Part shown: positions 33,906-45,232 of the stretch, in pieces
Layout of the letters: each line of letters begins with the position of its first letter
Position numbering within the stretch: the first letter of the stretch is position 1
Made by a program: the position numbers and the translations under genes
Assembly: GCA_034440575.1 (NCBI GenBank)
Contig: JAOTOL010001643.1
Coordinates: 3,041,001-3,105,000, forward strand
Direction: 5' to 3'
DNA: 64,000 bases
DNA from: Imbricaverruca yamaguchii
Taxonomy: Eukaryota; Arthropoda; Thecostraca; Neoverrucidae
The notes under the pieces: generated by a model
What the model saw: only the letters and a program-made list of their open reading frames with translations
The model's database searches: none
What the model was told of the DNA's origin: nothing

Positions 33906-34922
33906 TGGGAAGTACTAGACATCTACGTTTCCAGTATCACACTGCAAGACATGTCACTGCGGACTGGGGTCTTCCCCTCCGAGAGTTCGAATGCTCCGCG
34001 CGCGTTAATGTGTTTGCTGATGGCTGAACCTACGTGTCGGATGATGTATATTGCCTCAAGGGCAATTATACGTCGTTTGTTGTGAGTGGTTGCGAGTATT
34101 TTGGTGTTTTATCCAGTAATTTATTTGTGACCGCTGTGTTGTCTGTTCGTGTGTATGAGATAGGGGCCCGCCGTTTTGTAGGTGCATTGCGAGTCTGCGA
34201 CTGAGTGTAGTCGTTTTTCAAACGTATTCACTGTAGGAGTGAGCAGTCTCCTAAGGTGCAATTGTAGTGGTATATCATATTTGTTTCTTTGAGTGGTGAT
34301 GGGCCATGTACGGTGTTGCTTTTCATCAGTAGTGATACTTTAGCTGGGTTGTTGTAGCATATGCTCATTTTGATTTTGTCTGCTGGTTTCGTGGTTTTGC
34401 AGTTTCTCCGAAAAATGTTTTTGAGTGCCGTTTCATCCTGGTGTCATTTTATTTCTATAGTATAGGTGGTGGCTTGTTCACTGTCTTTTGTGATGGCTTG
34501 TTTTGTGCCAAGGTGTTTTGTGATGGCAATCGATATGTCCATATACTCGCAACCACCCACAACAAACGACGTCCTATTGCCCTAGAGGCAGTATACATAA
34601 AACACATAGATGCAGCCATCAACAAACAAATCAACGAGCATGGGACACTCAACCTCTCCCAGGGACAGCCCCGGCCCCACTGCGATATGTCTTGCAGGGT
34701 GATACTGAAAATATACATTTCTAGTACTTCCAGACCCCACTCACATAACGCTCGCCCTTAATCAACGAAATCATAAACACATAAACATCAAGCGTGAATG
34801 TCCCATCAATGCGAATTCCTAACACACCGTCTTCAAAACGAGACAAGGAAGATAATACGATCAATGGAATCCACAAGGAAGCAGATCACCAACGCTGAGG
34901 TCGTAGTCGTATTCAACCAAAC

Positions 34923-34999
<77 letters not shown>
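33906..34999. mobile_element. Inverted pair of Penelope-like fragments inserted in unit B only
   Basis: 33906-34480 carries a minus-strand Penelope-like fragment, including the GIY-YIG-type region near 34190. 34530-34922 carries the matching fragment in plus orientation (TTHNKRRPIALEAVYIKHID block), followed by a (TA)n tract at 34923-34998. Unit C lacks all of it: the minisatellite runs through without a break at 56385-56420. It therefore arose after the B/C duplication or was cleanly lost from C. Confidence 0.75.
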
Positions 35000-35000
<1 letters not shown>

Positions 35001-36479
35001 TGGATACTGGAGTAGTTTGTGTGGACGCTCACGGATGCTGTTGTAGTCTATGTGGACTCTGGCGGATGCTGATATGACCTGCGTGTGCCCCGGTGGAGAC
35101 TGATGCTTATCGTGCTGTCCCAACAGAGGAGACGAAAGAAGAGCGGCTGATCGGATCAATCGTCACGTCGACCACGACATTGCAGGTGCTGAAGACCACC
35201 ACCGTCACCCACCCCATCACCTGCTTCATGAGTGAGTGGCTGTGTTGAATGTCGTCGGCTTCTTTTTTTAACATGTTAACCACTAGATGTTAACCAATTG
35301 CACTTGATCACGCATTGTTTTGGGAAACGTGTCCTATTGGTCGGTGATATTTCCCCACTGTGAAGAAAACGCGGAATAGACAGTAACGACCGAAGACTTT
35401 CCCTGATTGTGGATTGTAGGGAACAATCGCACCGCCCAGGGGCAGCTGTGTATAAAACACCTTGCCTTGCTGACAACAAACACGGGCAGGTCTTCATCTC
35501 TGAGGCAGCTCAAGGCCCCTGGGCCGACGTATAGGGCATCTGGGACAACGTGAAGGACCTCTGGGATAACATGAAAGGTCCCTGGGTGGACGTGAGGGTC
35601 TGTCCTATTACAGCAAATTTCACTGACAATTCTGAATCCTAATATGGTGCGGATTTTAATCGTGTCATGTATGCAAAAATGCACCCTGGTGAACACACAA
35701 ATGATTTAAGATGGATTGTACTCACAATCCAAAAATAGTTGGGCTAAGGGGTAATGGCTGTTAAAATAAAAACATTTCGTAGCGCGAGAACACAAAAATC
35801 GAGCTGATGCGCTTCACGTATATTCGGAAAATGGAAGTGTTCTTGGCGATACTAGCGACTTCCTTTGATGTTTATTGTCATGACATATAGTTTCAAGGTC
35901 ATGTCAGGTCACCAAAGTCAAGTCAGGTCAAGTACATGACATGTTAATGAAGCCAAACCTGGTCAACTGGAATGTTGTCATAAATGCAAATGACTGTCAT
36001 GCGATTGATGTCACTTCGCATGCTACTCCCTACACATCCTGAAACCTACGGTTTGCCATCGTGTACCTAAGCCTTTCCATACTTTATTAATGTATTTCAC
36101 CCCATTTATTCCAGCCAAATAGCCCCAGACGGGGCTATTTTGCTGGAATGCGATCCAGTGAAGTCCTTTCACAGCCGTGTAGTGACCGAACATTTTTGTT
36201 CTGTAAAACGAGCGAGCGGTGCTGTCTTAGTTTTCACAGCCATCACCGTCATAAGATGAGTTCCTTATGACAGCCACAGTCAGTATTTGATCGCACTTCA
36301 TGTTGCAGAACCGCCATCTGCAGACCCCTGCGTGGGAAGGCGAAGGAGGCGGAACGTCTCCCAGAACAAACTAACTAACTTGGAAAACCTGCGTGTGCCG
36401 TAAGAGCATTAACTAATAATACGTCTACTTTGTGTGGGTGATGTAATGTTTGTGATGTCATTCAATTATTGTCGCAAAA

Positions 36480-36860
36480 CAAACACAGAGAAAGAGAGAG
36501 AGAGAGAGATAGAGATATAGAGATAGAGAGATAGAGAGATAGAGAGAGATAGAGAGATAGAGAGATAGAGAGATATAGAGATATAGGGACAGAGTGACAG
36601 AGAGACGGAAAGATAGAGAGATAGAGAGATAGAGAGATAGAAAGATAAAGAGATAGGGAGATAGTGAGATAGAGAGATAGGGATATAGGGAGATAGGGAG
36701 ATAGAGAGATAGAGAGATATAAAAATAGTGAGATAGAAAAAAAGATAGATAGATAGAGGCAGAGACAGAGACAGAGACAGAAACAGAGACAGAGATGAAG
36801 ATAGAGATAGAGATAGAGATAGGGAGAGGGAGAGGGAGAGGGAGAGGGAGAGAGTGGAGG
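36480..36860 (+). repeat. Purine (GAGATA)n tract before exon 4 of copy B
   Basis: About 380 bases of almost pure purine/T sequence based on GAGATA and GAGACA units, ending in GAGAGGGAGAGG. It ends about 45 bases before the exon at 36904. The Ser-Leu-rich frame on the other strand is an artefact. Confidence 0.95.
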
Positions 36861-37980
36861 AGGAGGAAGTACGCGACCTAACCACCCCTTATTTGTGGCA
36901 GAGTCGTCGCGGATCAGACGGAGCTCGACTCTTCGCTGGTGCAGGCCACCAGAGAGACAGACAGGTCTGGAAAGTTCTTCCTGTTCGCCACCCGCTACGT
37001 CACCAGGACGACCGACTTCACCTTCTCGATCACCTCCACCGATTCTGGCACGACCGTCTCTGTGAGCGTACTGTGCACCTTTCCCGGTCTTACGTACACT
37101 GATGTGATTCGCATCTGTTCTGAATAGGCAGGTTTATCAGATCACACTACAATCGTATTACAGCATTGTTCTCCACGATCCACTGCATGCAATGTCACCA
37201 TTGAAACGCCTATTATCCGAAAAAATGCGTTAACCGACTTGCGATATAAAGATATCCGTGCGCAGGCGTAGGCGTTGATTTCACCGTTTTCCTGTCGAAA
37301 TTTATGGTTGATCATCACCAAGAAGGTTGCTCGATATTTGGAGCAACGTGGGCTGACATAGTTCTTATTTCATTTCTTTGCACTCTGGTAGCATTGCGTG
37401 GGACATCGGATGAATGATCGTCCTACCATGAGAAGAAGGTGCTAGGCAAGAAATACATGCTTTTATTGGTCTCGCTATGTTTTCTTGACCTTCATCATTC
37501 AGTACAGATGAGTGCTGGCATGATGTCGGCACGAACTGTACAAATATACTGGCATATATTTATGAATTGGGATTTCTGCACTGGCTCCATTGATGTTGTT
37601 CGCTAAAAACATGGAAGTGCGAATGATTGCTGAACGCTCTCCTGTTTTCTTGCACTGATACCAAGCTGGATGAAAGTATGAAGGTTGTAGCTTTTCAGGC
37701 GGTTACCTGCTGATGCCGTTCAGATTTATATATGGCGGACAACCGACTGAAGTAGTAATGCAATATCAGATGGAAAAGGCTTCGTAGACGGTGCCCAACA
37801 CTACAACTTGCAGGAACTTGGCCACGGGGTAATTTGGATATATATGTATATATATGTGTGTATGTGTGTGTGGAGGGTATGTGTGTGTGTGTGTGTCCAA
37901 TGGTGTGTATGTGTGTGTAGTTATCGACGAAAAACCAGAATGGTGGGCAGGTTTCACACCCCCCGTCCATGGCGCGTGTT

Positions 37981-38669
37981 AAATGGCCCTAAAAAACGGC
38001 ACGCTAACGCTGGCATTGTGTGGTGAAGGGCTGTCGGTGCTCGTTTTTAATAGTTCGCGCATAATATGTCAGTAACCATTTGATGGGATGGGTATTTCCT
38101 GTGTCCCTAAATCCAAGGGAGCACGTGGGGATATGCTCCCGATGAAGGAATCCGAGAAAAGGCATGGAGTATGACACATTCCAGAGCAGCCACTTATACA
38201 CAAACTGAGCACTCCATCCGAGGAAATGTTGCCCCCTCCCTCCACACACCAGACGAGTGTCCCCATGAGTATTTCTGGATCTGCCTTTGACCTATCCAGG
38301 GCGATAGGGCGCGGTACGTCTGTGGCAGGCGGTTCATTTCGGAATCTTTTGGATGAAAGCACTATGAAGAAAAACGACACCGATGTCATTCAGTCAACAA
38401 AGAAGCCATGACACAGAATACGCCATAAATACTAGAATGCAGTCCTGTCTGCATTGAAGAAACTGTATGTTAGACATAAAGAAATCAAACCATACCGGTC
38501 AGTAGCGCTATTCTAGAGACACCAAGTGCCCTGTGCAATCTGGAATGTGTTCGTGGCTGCGAGCCGGGATCGGAAGCCCCTCAGGTTGCAGAGACGTCAC
38601 TGTCTTTCCTAGGAGGGTGTCTACGCGTGCAGAAAGGGAATCCTGCTTTTTGATGACTGCATCCAGCTT
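37981..38669. other. Unassigned spacer after unit B
   Basis: I see no recognisable gene or element. Confidence 0.4.
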
Positions 38670-39480
38670 AACCCGTACCGTCTCGTGTGGGGGTCATCAA
38701 CCGCCCCCACCCCTCAGGTTCTTCGTGGATAGAGAACGAACGGCGCGCGGCAGCACGCCAACATTTGGCATACCCGAACATTTCGCACAATTTGGCACTT
38801 GGCACAGCATTTTTCGACCCCAATTTGGCATGCTGTTTCATAGTTTTGAAGTCAGGTCATCTTGGGTCAACGAATTAGTCAAGGTGAAGTGAGGTCACCT
38901 CCAAAAATGTTCAACCAGTCGTCACTCTTGAACGAATACAACATATATTTTAATCAAACATTCAGCGTTTGCTTATCTTTAGGGGTGGAACAAAACGTAC
39001 CAGAGGACTTTGTCCTTTTTCCCTTTTTGACTACTGATAAATTTGCCTATTAGAGTTCAAAAGGAAGCTTCTCACTTAAGTAATCATGTTTTATTAGGGC
39101 AGGTTGACTTCCAACAACGTTTATCGGTCTGCTCTACCCATTAGAACCGGATGATTAAAGAAAATGTATCAACTCAAACTTAACAAATTTCAAAAACATA
39201 TTATTTTCAGGGGGCCAAAAAAGTATTGCCGTGGCTGATTTCTCTGCTCTGTTCTGATTCCAAATAATTTTGTTCTTCAAATATCTCCAACATAAACTTC
39301 CCAAAGCCAAGCACATAACGTAAGTCGTGAATTGTCGTGATAATCTAGCCCCCTAATGACGTCACATTTGGGATAAAATTGTTTCGGTGGGTGGACCCGG
39401 GCCCTACTCTTCGAACACTTTCCGATGACACTTCTTTCGATTTCGTGCGACGCTTAGATTTGCGGGAGCTTCTCGTTCAA
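38670..39480 (+). mobile_element. Family-2 TTAA element copy, rearranged
   Basis: It starts TTAACCCGTACCG and has the GTGGGGGTCATCAACCGCCCCCAC hairpin region, the GCGCGGCAGC.CGCC block and TTTGGCAT motifs. It then has AACATTCAGCGTTT, ending with the TTCCGATGACAC and CGACGCTTAG motifs near 39420-39455. A ~190-bp internal piece (39057-39245) is repeated in direct orientation at 39477-39662, offset 420 bases. Confidence 0.6.
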
Positions 39481-39662
39481 AAGGAAGCTTCTCACTAAAG
39501 TAATCATGTTTTATTAGGGCAGGTTGACTTCCAACAACGTTTCTCGGTCTGCTCTACCCATTAGAACCGGATGATTAGAGAAAATGTAAAAACTCAAACT
39601 TAGAAATTTAAAAAACATTATTTTTCGGTGGGCCAAAAAATGTATTGCCGTGGCCGATTCTT
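39477..39662 (+). repeat. Direct duplication of 39057-39245
   Basis: The two stretches share GTTCAAAAGGAAGCTTCTCAC through GAACCGGATGATTA with few differences over nearly 190 bases. Confidence 0.85.
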
Positions 39663-41022
39663 CTCGCGATCAAGCCGACCCAGTTTGAGTGGACTAGGGG
39701 CGGGGGCGGGGGAGAACGCTTGCTGTCCTCCAACTCGGCAGTGCCTGCCGATTTGGTTTAGTTCTGTGATCCATCTTTCCACCGAAGAACAGCGTTTGCT
39801 GATCATTGCCGACATGATATCATACATTTTAGGTCATATTGGCGGCTGTGAAGATTCTATTAACTGTGCTGGCTCATGACATCTGGAAGCATGGCGCGTG
39901 GGGCTGTTTAGGGGCTCCTCCACAACTTCACGATTCATGCAATCTGCAAATGTCCTGCAGAGGATACCAGCACGCTACTGTCATCCGTGTTTGTTAACCC
40001 GCGCCGTCTCCCCTGTCAGATCCTCACATTCCGTCTCGGGGGGAGGAGGGCTGGAATAGTAACTTCACCCTCTAAAATCCAAACCCTTTTCATGGTTGAT
40101 GGAGGCGAAATGTGTGTAAAACATGTCTCGTTCGATTCAGTCTCAAAAATAGCCCGCTTCACGACGTCTAATGAGCACCGGGATGCAATGTTGATGACTT
40201 TGTCTAGTATGAAGGGCATATTATTGAAATATATGTACTTTATCTGTATATATGAAATCTGTCGGAAGTCTTACATATCAAATAATAAATTAAATATAAA
40301 ACTGAACCAAATTATTCAAATAGCGGCACTAATTTGAAAATAAGCACTTGACTCACAGAACCGACTAGCCAATCTGGCAGCATCTGGCACCATGGCGCGC
40401 GATTTGAGAGTTGTCGGATATAATATAAATTTGCCATTGCATTACCAGCAAACATACAATATTGGGGAGGCAGTGGTAGTTCATATCATGCTGATAAATA
40501 TTTTTTATCTTACGTTTTACTTCATGGATGTGAATTACCAGTAGTAGGATAAATGAGAACTTATACCATTTTCAGAGAGTGCCATCTTGACGGTCCTGAA
40601 AATATTATATTCCTTCCATTTTACAAGCGGACTGTTGACAGCTCAAATGCCGTCTAATGCAAATCACCATACGGGGCTCCGCTCTTAGATATCGTTTTAG
40701 CTTAGTATATAAATACCTACCTGAATAAGATTCAATGAGTCTGGGATTCGGTAACGGTGGACGCGTGCGTTTCAGATGTGGGTAGCGAGACTCTTTTGAG
40801 TGGATTCCTGTCAGTCAACGCCTTAATGCTGATGTAAAATGACTATTTAAGGGCGGTGTTGCATCCTGGCTCCCCATACCTTACGGCATATCTTCAAAAT
40901 TACGTGTATCCCCACCCCATGCTAATGTCAGAAGGGTTTTAATGCAACTCACCAGGTACCTCACGAGTGGGGAGGGGCAGCGGGGGCCTCCGGCCTTCCT
41001 GGAACCCATCGGTAGAGCTCGT
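39663..41022. other. Spacer with a short family-2 end
   Basis: A TTAACCCGCGCCGTCTC start at about 39995 resembles the left end of family-2 elements but the following sequence diverges. Otherwise nothing is recognisable. Confidence 0.4.
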
Positions 41023-41816
41023 TTAATCCGCGCCGTTTGGGGGGGGTCGTTGACGACCCCCCCCGAGGGTTTTCCGCGAACAGTGGAAGAATGGCGCGCG
41101 GCAGCGCGCCGAAATTTGGCATACCTTTTTCCACATCAATTTGGCATGCTGTGTCAGAATTTTGATGTCAGGTCATCTAGGGTTAACGAGTTGGTCAAGT
41201 TCAAGTGAGGTCACCTCCAAAAAAGTTCAACCTGTCACGCTTTAACGGATAAAGACATTTGAATGAAACATTCAGCGTTTTCTTATCTTTAGGGATGCAG
41301 GAAAACGCATCAGATTAATTTTGAATTTTTTTCACTTTTTGATTACATATTAGTTTCGTACATTTGTCCATTAGAAGTAAAATAGAAGATTCTGGCTATA
41401 GTAAGCATTTTTGTTTCTGGGAGCAAGTTGACTTCGAACATTTGTCGGTCCGGTCTACCCATTTAGAAAAGGAAAATGAAAGAAATCTTGAACTCAAAAT
41501 TTTGAAATTTCAAAAACAATTTATTTTTCAGTAGCCAAACATTTGATGGTCCTGGTCGATTTGGCTCTCCTTTTCTGATTCTAAATTAAATTCTTCTGCA
41601 AATCTCCTTCAAAATGAACTCACCAGAGCCACAAACATGTCAGTTGTGAAAACCTTTTCGGGGTGGTGTTTGACCCCACTCGTCGAGCGCTTTCCGATGA
41701 CACCTATTTTGTTTTCGTGCGACGCTTAGTTTGGATATTAGAGTGTGGGGGTCCCTAACCCCTCCCCCCTCCCAGGCGGGGTGTGAGGATCTGATAAGAG
41801 AAACTGGACGGGTTAA
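41023..41816 (+). mobile_element. Family-2 TTAA-flanked non-autonomous element (uninterrupted copy)
   Basis: Bounded by TTAA at 41023-41026 and 41813-41816, with ends TTAATCCG and CGGGTTAA as short inverted termini. A 26-base near-perfect hairpin of eight G plus TCGT, a TG centre and ACGA plus eight C lies at 41039-41064, close to the left end. At 41237-41250 it keeps the unoccupied TTAA site that is filled by the family-1 element in the copy at 3120-4775. No protein is encoded. Confidence 0.7.
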
Positions 41817-42077
41817 ACAGTTTTCAGATAGCATCTATTGGACGTGCACCCACTTCCTCCACTCCTTCCTGGCTGGTCATTGCCCCCCCCCCAAGAGTAA
41901 GTTTTGGTCATGGATATATTTAATGGGAGGTAGGCGGGTGTGGGGGCAAGAGTACCCACGAGTGCCATCACATTTTTTTTCGGCCGGGACCTCGTTGATT
42001 GTACACAAGCCTAGGGTGGTCGGCAGTGCCTTGCAGCGGGCCAGGTCGAGCTGCAGCGCCACCAGCCCGGCCGACTA

Positions 42078-42408
42078 GCCCACCAGGTCGAGCGCAGCCG
42101 ACGCCCCCGCTGACCAGCCTGCGAGGCCAAGCGCCGCCGGAAACGGTCCAGTGAATGCTGGCCTTCGAGCGGAGCGTCGTAGGCACCGACGTCTGCGTCC
42201 CGACGACATCGATAGCCGGATCCTGGGCATTCTGGATCGCATGGACACCAGGGGAGAGGAAGCCTTGGCCCTAGAAAGGCAGAAAGCTGACCTGCTGCGG
42301 CAGCAAGTGGAGACGGATCAGCGCCACCTCGCTACCATGGAGCGTCTAGAGGGCCAGATTAAAGCTGTTCGTCGCGCCATGATCAACAGACAAGATAATC
42401 TGGACTGA
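42078..42408 (+). CDS. Coiled-coil C-terminal part of a Myb/SANT-like protein, probably Harbinger-associated
   Basis: The frame opens after a TAG at 42075-42077 and ends TGA at 42406-42408. After a Pro/Ala-rich part comes DSRILGILDRMDTRGEEA and a heptad-rich stretch ALERQKADLLRQQVETDQRH to the end. This layout (short acidic segment, Arg/Glu/Gln coiled coil at the C-terminus) is usual for the Myb/SANT-like DNA-binding partner encoded by Harbinger transposons. The Myb-type domain itself is not visible, so this may be the last exon or a fragment. It faces the transposase C-terminus at 42960-43240, the convergent arrangement common in such elements. The assignment leans on that context. Confidence 0.45.
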
Positions 42409-42959
42409 TAATCCTTGCTATTCTTGCTACTCCTTGCTGAGTTTCGCAACCGTGTTTTCCGCCTCATGTCATCTATTTCACCCATCCCGCATTCACGGCA
42501 TACACGGGAAGTCAATGTCTATGTACATTTTTACATTCAGTTATCAAACGACAATTGGCCGCTCGGCGTGATCGGACAGCGGGACGTCATACCATTGCGT
42601 TGGTGATGGACAGCATTGAGTACTCGACAAGTTCGCGATTATGTGCTTTCGGTTCGCTAAAACGAGTTAGAAAAAAAGACAAATAGACCTGAACTGGTGG
42701 GAAATTGCGTGACTACTACTCGCTATTCGGGCTGGATTACAGAGTGCACCTACGACCAATCAATGTGAGAGATTGGAAACGCCCTATGGCCTAGCAGGAG
42801 AATAAAAGAACTCACGGTTGTTCTTCGTTGGGCAGTTTAAATCATCAATTCAGCTATACATACGCACGCACGAATGAATTAAGCGAATAAAAACGAACCA
42901 ATGAATAAAACATAAACGAACACATTGATCTCAAACGAATGAGTCCTAAAGACACAACT

Positions 42960-43240
42960 TCACAAACTGTCCTTGATATGATCGCGTATGCCCGCGGCAG
43001 CCATACTGTCTTCGGCTGGATGACACCTTGCTGTAGATGGCTGTTCGCTGGTAGACAGCAGCTCGGCTACGCGCAGTGCACCTGCTGGCAAGTCGTCGTG
43101 GTACGACTCTACCACGTTGTGTAGGATAGCGGCGGCGAATGCTATCCGCGGAACAAAACGGAAGCTGTGTTCGGACGGCTTCAAGACGCGTCGCCACCGA
43201 CACTTCAGCCGCCCAAACGAGCGCAAAGTTCATAGGCACC
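42960..43240 (-). pseudogene. PIF/Harbinger transposase C-terminal fragment (DDE_Tnp_4 type)
   Basis: The minus frame 43226-42960 begins RSFGRLKCRWRRVLKP, followed by VPRIAFAAAILHNVVE. These match the C-terminal end of HARBI1-like nucleases/transposases, where FGRLK.RWR and the ACCVLHN-type helix follow the last catalytic acid. The upstream catalytic part is not found on this strand above 43240, so the gene is truncated. The frame itself ends normally. It may derive from the same element as the coiled-coil ORF at 42078-42408. Confidence 0.7.
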
Positions 43241-44422
43241 ATTTAGGCTTTCATGCAGTTGGTTTAAGGAAACCATAAGGAAGTCTCAATATGGTTTCAA
43301 ATTATACCAACATTTTTAGTGGCTACTAATAGCTTATACCACAACAGCTATAGCTACAACAGGTAATCCTGCACAACATTTGTGTTTAGAACACAGCACA
43401 CCACTACAAAATAAGTGTTTTAAAGTTGCTCTTTGCAAGTGGTTAGAGGATTTTCATTGAAAGGAATTGCTTGAATATGGATAGCCTGTTCATTTTTGTG
43501 TTCAGTAAATTAAGTACAATGACTGGTTCAGACATACAGATGCAGCAGTAGAGCTATTTCAATTTCTTGCATGCCTTAAATGTCCAGGTTGGTTGGTTAT
43601 TGGGGGTCAAGGGTGCTTTGACTGTTTTGGTCATGCAGCAACCATCCCCTGTCTTAAGTGTCCAGGAACCCCCTCTTCCCCTATGCAGGCACACCATAAA
43701 AGGACAAGTCTGTAAAACTTAATTCGTTTGTACATTGTTCGAAAGAACCAAAATATTGTTTTCGTTCAATATTTCATCCCTCTAGATATCATCTAATACT
43801 CATGTAATACCTGCCATATCATGGTTGTCATCATACCCACTTGCTGCTCATAATAGCCATCATATTCTTTCTTAAAACTAGTGCATTCCTTTCAACATAT
43901 GCAGTTCAGTTGTTAAATCGACTTCTCAATCACGATACATAGCAGCAAAACAATTTAATTCTTGTTCAAAGGGAGCTGTTATAATTAAGAAAACCCAGTT
44001 CAATACCAGTTTAAATAATGCAAATACCAAAAGAAAACGAAGGAGTGGAATGTTACTCAGCACCATCTTAAACACTGAACCATAATCTTTTTGTTGAAAT
44101 ACTGATGCAAATGGTACCTTTGTGCATTTGGGTATTGTGGTGCACTATTTTGCCCCATATTTCCTAACTTCTCTGGAGTACCAATTGAACCCTGCCATTG
44201 AACATCATACTCGAAAGAAAGAACAAATAATTAACTGTTCACCACAACAGCACCCCAAGACCGAAATAAGTCCAAAATATGCGCATCTGAGACTAACTTA
44301 TCTGGTAGCTTACTTACCATATTTCAGTCGTAAATGATGCAATCGGAGCACAAACGGTGACGTCATTTTATGAAATCTCGATTATGATTCGTCATATCAA
44401 TTATACGGAGCCAATCACTTAC
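43241..44422. other. Unassigned AT-rich spacer
   Basis: No gene is recognised. A segment near 43580-43640 (GGTTGGTTATT, GTCATGCAGC motifs) resembles 3460-3510 inside the family-1 element. Confidence 0.4.
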
Positions 44423-44583
44423 CGCAGTTGGAGATGGTTTGGCGATGTAGATCAGAGCGGTCAACTGACCGGAAAACTTGGCATTTGAAGACCGCTGAAT
44501 TCGGCAGTCAGCTATTGTCATCGAGTTTACTTCGATGTCAGGCTTGCTCGGTCTGACTTCCAGATTTCCGACTGGATGACTTC
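44423..44583 (-). CDS. Candidate internal exon of an unknown protein
   Basis: On the minus strand a pyrimidine-rich acceptor (CTACCTCCGCTCCTAG) precedes 161 open bases that end at an excellent donor, GCG|GTAAGT. The exon starts in phase 1 (two bases, then 53 codons) and codes a soluble-looking segment including SKPDIEVNSMTIADC and AKFSGQLTALIYIAKPSP. The frame stays open upstream to 44722 through a hydrophobic stretch, but without an ATG. I do not recognise the family, and no neighbouring exon was identified. Confidence 0.25.
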
Positions 44584-45232
44584 CTAGGAGCGGAGGTAGG
44601 CATATATTTTCAGGGTTTGTGTATAAACAAGCTATTGCTAGTCCAAAAACTAGTGATGTTAAGTAACTGGAGATCCTCTGGCTGTTTATTAATATATTAA
44701 CGTGGTCCAATCTCCAGTTCAAAAGTTATCAGATCAACGTAATTAATATAGTCCGACATCGCCATTGGGATGTCATGACGATTCCTTCCCGCTAGTGCAC
44801 GCGTGAAACCGCCTAATGTCTCTTTTCTACTCAGGTCACCATGGCCATTCAGTAAGGTTGATCGCGCCACAATTGTCCCACATGAGACAGCTCACAGCTG
44901 TCTCAGCGGCATACCGCCTTCTATTGGAATTTAGCATGGGCCTCCACCTGTACCGCTTTTTTTTCAGCCAGTAGCCCTCCCAAAGGGACGCCACCACTGT
45001 ATGTAATGTGCCGTCGTTTAAGAATCATGATTTATTTTCTTTCTTCTTCTTCATACTTGGTTCGTCCTTCTCCTTAGTGTAGTAATAGCTTAGGAGATGC
45101 ATGTGCAAGATTATGGATTTTGTATCATTTCCCCATTAACAACTATAGCAGTTATTTTCCTGGAGCCTTCGAAGACGTTACTAGCATTGCTAATTGTCCT
45201 AAGAGGGCTCAACCAAGGAAACGGGACCGTTC
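44584..45232. other. Unassigned spacer
   Basis: No gene is recognised. A CTGTCTCA..TGAGACAG inverted pair lies near 44883-44907. Confidence 0.4.

Larger units (their letters stand above)
30157..37127 (+). pseudogene. Copy B of the tandem secreted-protein gene, initiator exon lost
   Basis: Exons corresponding to copy C are 30157-30226 (signal core), 35127-35231 and 36904-37127 (stop TAG 37125-37127). All splice sites are present: GG|GTAAGC, CCAACAG|AG, ATGA|GTGAGT and GCAGAG|TC, with phase 1 throughout. The joined frame after exon 1 stays open and differs from copy C at about seven residues, one of them Ala to Pro next to the expected signal cleavage site. Around 30065-30080 about 20 bases holding the ATG and first codons are missing relative to 17585-17605 and 52310-52330, and an in-frame TAG replaces them. 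Unless another start is used, copy B cannot be translated as a secreted protein. Confidence 0.6.
26917..37980 (+). repeat. Segmental duplication unit B
   Basis: It matches unit C (49118-60118) over nearly its whole length and unit A over its first half. Differences from C are a deletion after about 27020 (present as 49235-50110 in C), a 1.1-kb Penelope-derived insertion at 33906-34999, loss of about 300 bases near 33535 (55718-56019 in C), and absence of the 57165-57783 insertion. The right end is a (TG)n tract, followed by an orphan family-1 TTAA terminus at 37955-37972. Confidence 0.9.
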
